Origin: Leptospira sp.
GTDB taxonomy: Bacteria; Spirochaetota; Leptospiria; Leptospirales; Leptospiraceae
Direction: 5' to 3'
Assembly: GCA_027531445.1 (NCBI GenBank)
Contig: JAPZRK010000099.1
Coordinates: 1 to 37,637, forward strand
DNA length: 37,637 bases
The translations under genes and the position numbers were made by a program. The notes beneath the pieces are model-generated. The model was not told where the DNA came from. It did not search any database and worked only from the letters and a program-made list of their open reading frames with translations. Shown in pieces: positions 33,676 through 37,637 of this stretch. Positions within the stretch are counted from its first letter, which is position 1, and each line of letters starts with the position of its first letter.

Positions 33676-35070
33676 ATGGATTTCCCCATTTTCCATTTAG
33701 ATTTTATGGGCAATCGTTTGTTAATTGCCGTCATCGCGATCCTTCATGTTCTCATTAACCATTCTTTGGCGGTTGGCCTTGCTCCAATCGTTACCTATCT
33801 AGAATACAGAGGGTGGAAAAATAAAGACTCATCTTTGGATCATCTTGCCAACAAAATCATGTTTGTTGGCTTTGTCATTACTACTTCACTGGGTGCCATG
33901 ACGGGAGTTGGTATATGGCTTTCTGCCTCTCTTGTCAGTCCCGCTTCCATTGGTAGCCTGATTCGAGTATTTTTCTTTGCTTGGTTTGTTGAGTGGATAG
34001 TTTTTGTAACAGAAGTAGTTTTGATTCTCTACTATTTTCTCACTTGGAAAAATTCTTTAAAATCGGAATATGCGAAGAAAAAACATATCAAAGTAGGAAT
34101 TGCATTATCGATTTTTTCTTGGATCACGATGTCAATCATTGTCGCAATCCTAGCATTTATGATGGATCCAGGAAGTTGGCAGGAAACTCGGAGTTTTTTT
34201 CATGCAATTTTAAATCCAGTTTATCTTGCGCAACTTGCATTTAGAACACCCTTAGCAATGTTAATGGGTGGAGCAGTTGTCTTATTTTTGACTGGGATAT
34301 TTACAAAGAAAGAAAGTTCAGCGCGTAGTGAAGCAACCCAAATTGCTGCTATTTGGATGCTAAGTTGGTCGATTTGGGTGGCTGTCGGTTCTATCTTTTA
34401 CTATTCGGTAATACCCGATATGATGATCCAAAACCTTTCCGTAGCCGTTGGTACAATGGAATTCGCAAATTGGTACAACAGCCTATTGATTGTAATGGGA
34501 GTTGTTGTCCTTACAATCGTTTCTATTTCATTTTTTGCTCTCTTTAATAAAGCAAATGTTCATATAACGCTAGCGATGTTACCTATCTTGTTAGCTTTTT
34601 CATTGCTAACTGTCTTTGAAAGAGCACGTGAGTTTATCAGGAAACCGTTTGTCATTGGCAATTATATGTATTCCAATATGTTCCGTGTCGCAGAGCTACC
34701 TTTATTAAATAAAGAAGGTATATTGCAACATGCAACTTATGTTAAACATTCAACTATAACTGATGAAAATAAAACAGAAGCAGGTAAGGATGTATTTATG
34801 CTAACTTGTAGCCGATGTCATACATCTCATGGGATCAATTCCGTCGTGAAAAAATTCAAAAATATGTATGGGGATGCAATATTGAATCCCATCGCAATGA
34901 AAGCATACATTGAAGGAATGCACAACGCAAGATACTTTATGCCTCCATTTCCAGGTAATGAGGCTGAAATTGAGGCACTTGTTGATTTCATTCTTAAAAC
35001 TGATGAGTATCCGATTGCTACGGAAGGCGCACAAGAGGCTGGAGTTTCCATATCCAGTTATAGGAGATAG
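33676..35070 (+). CDS. Cytochrome bd-like membrane subunit with C-terminal c-type haem domain
   Basis: A protein of 464 residues with about nine membrane segments. The start (HLDFMGNRLLIAVIAILHVLINHSLAVGLAP) resembles CydA, where histidines bind haem b. A C-terminal cytochrome c domain (about 360-450) has the haem site CSRCH (378-382) and probable axial methionine in RYFMPPFP. It should carry electrons from quinol or cytochrome to an acceptor in the cytoplasmic membrane. AGGAG stands 7 bases before the ATG. The next gene starts 2 bases after its stop and has the same plan, so the two form a complex. Confidence 0.7.
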   Translation: MDFPIFHLDFMGNRLLIAVIAILHVLINHSLAVGLAPIVTYLEYRGWKNKDSSLDHLANKIMFVGFVITTSLGAMTGVGIWLSASLVSPASIGSLIRVFFFAWFVEWIVFVTEVVLILYYFLTWKNSLKSEYAKKKHIKVGIALSIFSWITMSIIVAILAFMMDPGSWQETRSFFHAILNPVYLAQLAFRTPLAMLMGGAVVLFLTGIFTKKESSARSEATQIAAIWMLSWSIWVAVGSIFYYSVIPDMMIQNLSVAVGTMEFANWYNSLLIVMGVVVLTIVSISFFALFNKANVHITLAMLPILLAFSLLTVFERAREFIRKPFVIGNYMYSNMFRVAELPLLNKEGILQHATYVKHSTITDENKTEAGKDVFMLTCSRCHTSHGINSVVKKFKNMYGDAILNPIAMKAYIEGMHNARYFMPPFPGNEAEIEALVDFILKTDEYPIATEGAQEAGVSISSYRR

Positions 35071-35072
35071 TT

Positions 35073-36422
35073 ATGAATTTTCTTAATTTAATTTTAGCAA
35101 ATGTGCCAGTGCCAAAGGATATCCCGTTGCCGTTACCTGCACCCGAATGGTTACTTGTTGGACTTTTAATATTTTCATTTCTAGTTCATATTATTTTTGT
35201 AAATTTGATGGTAGGAGGGACCTTACTTACTTTCTTTGCCCAGGTTAAGGGTCTTCGAGAGAAAGATTATGATATTTTGGCTCATGAAATAGCAAAAACG
35301 ATCACAGTAAACAAAAGTATGGCGGTGGTTATGGGTGTAGCTCCTTTGCTTATAATCAATACTTTGTATACTGTGTATTTTTATAGTGCCAATGCATTGA
35401 CAGGGTTGTTTTGGATTGCCATCGTTCCTTTGGTTACTTTTGCTTTTCTATTAACATATCCTCACAAATATCTTTGGGAAAAATTACAGAATAACAAAGG
35501 CCTTCACATTGCGATGATCGCGGCTGCAAGTGCCATTTTCCTTTTTGTTCCACTGATATTTTTAACAAATATTAACCTAATGCTCTACCCTGAAAAATGG
35601 GGAACCGTATCTGGCTTTTTCTCTGCATTGTTTCTACCTAATGTATTACCCCGATATTTCCATTTTATTTTCGCCTCATTAACAGCGACAGGGTTGTTTT
35701 TATTTTACTTTTTTGGAAGGGAAAAATACCCATTCGAAAAAAAGTTTTCCACTCTGACTCGATTTGATGTAAGAAAACGAATGTATTCATTGGCGTTTAT
35801 GGCAACCTTACTTCAGTTTATCGTAGGACCAGTGATACTTCTCACTCTTCCAAGTAAAACAATCAGCTGGAGTTTGATACAAGTAATTTTACCTGGGATT
35901 GCATTGGGTTTGTATGCACTTTACCTTTTATGGATTGGTTTAAATTCGAATGAATCCGAAATAGGAGCCAATTTCAAAAAGGTAGTTTTTTCTTTAGGAC
36001 TGGTCGTGGTGCTTATGGTTTCTGGAAGGCATATCATTCGTGAAAATGCATTGGGACCACATAAGAAGTTGGTGGCAATGAAAACGAATCAATATGAAGA
36101 TAAAGTCAAAGCAGCAAACATAGAAGCTACGCTCGCGGTTGATTCCAATATCAAATCCTTAGAGAAAGGAAAAGTTGATCTCCAACTTGGCGAGAAAGTA
36201 TTCAAATCAAACTGTTCTGCATGTCATGCTGTAAAAGAGAAAATAGTGGGTCCGCCCGTTCTGGAAATGGTCACTATTTACAAAGGAAATGATTCAAAAT
36301 TAAAAGAATGGATTAAAAATCCTGGGAAACGACGTGAAAATTATCCTCAAATGCCAGGTTTTCCACAATTGAATGAGGAAGAATTGGATTCTTTAGCCCA
36401 ATTCATTTTAAAAACGAAGTAG
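35073..36422 (+). CDS. Partner membrane subunit with C-terminal c-type haem domain
   Basis: A protein of 449 residues with about nine membrane segments and a C-terminal cytochrome c domain (about 365-449) holding CSACH (381-385) and a probable axial methionine in YPQMPGFPQL. The membrane part begins VGLLIFSFLVHIIFVNLMVGGTLL, with a His in the second half of helix 1. It is the second gene of the pair starting at 33676, 2 bases apart. The two-subunit, two-haem-c design differs from classical CydAB and suggests an oxidase or reductase that takes electrons through c-type haems. Confidence 0.68.
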   Translation: MNFLNLILANVPVPKDIPLPLPAPEWLLVGLLIFSFLVHIIFVNLMVGGTLLTFFAQVKGLREKDYDILAHEIAKTITVNKSMAVVMGVAPLLIINTLYTVYFYSANALTGLFWIAIVPLVTFAFLLTYPHKYLWEKLQNNKGLHIAMIAAASAIFLFVPLIFLTNINLMLYPEKWGTVSGFFSALFLPNVLPRYFHFIFASLTATGLFLFYFFGREKYPFEKKFSTLTRFDVRKRMYSLAFMATLLQFIVGPVILLTLPSKTISWSLIQVILPGIALGLYALYLLWIGLNSNESEIGANFKKVVFSLGLVVVLMVSGRHIIRENALGPHKKLVAMKTNQYEDKVKAANIEATLAVDSNIKSLEKGKVDLQLGEKVFKSNCSACHAVKEKIVGPPVLEMVTIYKGNDSKLKEWIKNPGKRRENYPQMPGFPQLNEEELDSLAQFILKTK

Positions 36423-36497
36423 GTTTTAGCCAAAACTTACCTTTCAATCAAATTATTTGATTGAAGTCTCACTGATTTGGAGGAGGTAGTATGAGAG

Positions 36498-37082
36498 ATG
36501 GTTAAACTCATTTCCATATTCCTTCTCCTTTTTTTGACAAATTGCAAAAAAGGCTCACTTCATTTCCCAACAAACAGCTATCCTTTAAAAAGTGCTGAAA
36601 ACTTCATACTATTAAATCAACATGGTGAAGATTTTGATTTCTATTTGAATACAAAGGAAAAGAAGGTCATACTTCTTTTTTTTGGCTATTCTCATTGTCC
36701 TGATATCTGTATTTCAGTTTTAGAAAAACTATCGGTCGTATATTCAAAATTGAGCGATTTTGAAAAAAATAAAGTTTCGATGCTTTTTATTTCTATTGAT
36801 CCCGGTCGCGACAATACTGAGTTATTGAAAAAATATGCAAGTAGATTTGATTCCAACATTTCACTTCTAACGGGAAATATGGAAACAATCAAAAAAATTA
36901 AATCTAATTTTCGAGTTATAGCTGAAAGGAATGAAAAGGTATCTACCCAAAAGAGGGATGGAGAATATATTCATTCTACAAATTTAATATGGATTAATTC
37001 TCAAAAAGAGATATTACGTATGATTCCACATCAATTTCATACAAATGATTTGGTAGAAGAGATTCACTTTTCTCTTCAATGA
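36498..37082 (+). CDS. SCO1/SenC-type copper chaperone lipoprotein
   Basis: A lipoprotein of 194 residues: signal peptide MVKLISIFLLLFLTNC with lipidation at Cys16, then a thioredoxin-like SCO domain. The copper site is complete: C67-PDI-C71 (SHCPDIC) and His159 (EYIHSTN). SCO proteins deliver copper to oxidase CuA sites or keep cysteines reduced. Its place behind the two cytochrome subunits suggests the complex, or a partner oxidase, needs copper. AGGAGG is 11 bases upstream; a 4-codon ATG frame (36491-36505) overlaps the start and could modulate initiation. Confidence 0.85.
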   Translation: MVKLISIFLLLFLTNCKKGSLHFPTNSYPLKSAENFILLNQHGEDFDFYLNTKEKKVILLFFGYSHCPDICISVLEKLSVVYSKLSDFEKNKVSMLFISIDPGRDNTELLKKYASRFDSNISLLTGNMETIKKIKSNFRVIAERNEKVSTQKRDGEYIHSTNLIWINSQKEILRMIPHQFHTNDLVEEIHFSLQ

Positions 37083-37100
37083 TACCAATCTGAATCGGAA

Positions 37101-37122
37101 ACGAATACTCGATCGTATTCGT
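37101..37122. terminator. Hairpin after the SCO gene
   Basis: ACGAATAC (37101-37108) and GTATTCGT (37115-37122) pair perfectly over 8 bases with a 6-base loop; CTTTAT follows. A probable terminator between the cytochrome/SCO genes and the convergent dehydrogenase. Confidence 0.55.
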
Positions 37123-37222
37123 CTTTATCCTACTGTATCGTTTGTATGTGGAGACTCGAGATCTCTCTTCAGGAAGGAAGATTTACCGAACTCTAGAAAA
37201 AGCATATACTAAAGAATCACAT

Positions 37223-37637
37223 TCAATTTGTATACTTTCTGTCTTTGCTAGATTCAAAAAACTTGATACTATTTTCCGTTGGCAAAATGACAGGCTCTCG
37301 TTGGTCTAATTTTTCCAAAATACCTTTTCCAACCGTCTCAATTGAATCAAAGTTTTTCCGTAAACCTTCGATAACTTTTTCGAAGTTTGTGGTATCACCT
37401 GATGCATTGGTGACAAGATCAGTGACAACGCCCGCTGGTGCACTTACAGATACTTTGACCTTTGTGGAAATGAGTTCCATGCCTAGAGCTCTAACAAAAC
37501 CAATCAGACCAAACTTACATGCAGTGTATACGGACATATTTTTGAGAGCTGGAACAAGTCCTGCGATTGCAGAAACGATATGTATATGTCCTTCACCTTT
37601 TTCTTTCATTTTGGGAATGAAAAAATTTGTGATTAGA
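37223..37637 (-). CDS. Short-chain dehydrogenase/reductase, C-terminal part (partial)
   Basis: The frame is open from the right edge of the window to the stop at 37223, so the 5' part is missing. The visible segment holds the SDR active-site YxxxK (YTACKFG) preceded by the catalytic serine strand (HIVSAIAGL), followed by the usual helix and the VSAPAGVVTDL loop. SDRs oxidise or reduce alcohols and ketones with NAD(P)H. Bases beyond the internal ATG at 37609 (LITNFFIPK in translation) fit the family, so that ATG is not the start. The N-terminal Rossmann motif is outside the window. Confidence 0.8.
   Translation of the reverse strand, partial: LITNFFIPKMKEKGEGHIHIVSAIAGLVPALKNMSVYTACKFGLIGFVRALGMELISTKVKVSVSAPAGVVTDLVTNASGDTTNFEKVIEGLRKNFDSIETVGKGILEKLDQREPVILPTENSIKFFESSKDRKYTN

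Noticed and set aside
36491..36505. Four-codon ATG frame at the SCO gene as a real peptide gene
   Set aside because: Too short to support as a gene; kept only as a possible influence on initiation at 36498.

Overview
The window looks like a spirochaete chromosome segment, most likely Leptospira (probably a saprophytic lineage), carrying a large accessory island. This rests on low G+C, spirochaete-type lipoprotein signal peptides (for example ending LLVLLNC-N and LFLTNC-KK) and the gene content. It is an inference; no marker gene settles it.

Layout. Bases 1-54 recur exactly at 33138-33191 and frame almost everything accessory. Both copies lie in the 5' part of an IS1595-like transposase frame. 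The left copy runs off the window edge, so the left end may be an assembly break in a repeated element. Bases 588-4018 hold an AAA+ ATPase/subtilase pair of the IetAS type. Bases 4171-8570 hold small unknown genes, a phage KilAC-type antirepressor with an unusual symmetric divergent control region, and an HDAC-family hydrolase next to an Xre regulator. Bases 9018-10917 hold a beta-propeller lipoprotein and an exported ankyrin-repeat protein behind a consensus promoter. Bases 10918-17165 form a plasmid-like replication/integration block: a structured, terminated RNA region, a primase-helicase-like Rep protein, an unknown protein and a tyrosine recombinase. Bases 17711-28876 are mainly a minus-strand defence region: a DUF262/DUF1524 (GmrSD-like) nuclease followed by a Type I restriction system (HsdM-HsdS-HsdR), and a coupled GIY-YIG nuclease/macrodomain-like pair. 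Bases 29033-33190 are a tightly coupled minus-strand operon: IS1595-like transposase, HNH nuclease, unknown protein, PD-(D/E)XK-like nuclease and a small cysteine protein.

From 33240 to the right edge lies apparently ordinary chromosome: two cytochrome bd-like membrane subunits, each ending in a c-type haem domain, a SCO-type copper chaperone and a partial short-chain dehydrogenase.

The most striking observation is in the non-coding region before rep. Two sequences at 11249-11268 and 11339-11357 have the exact architecture of the processed Cas12a (type V-A) crRNA repeat (ATTTCTAC, loop of 4-5, GTAGAT). They lie inside a run of hairpins ending in a Rho-independent terminator, and no cas gene is present. 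This would fit a plasmid-borne crRNA mimic (RNA anti-CRISPR or solitary-repeat RNA). The main alternative is hairpin-type Rep-binding sites in an origin.
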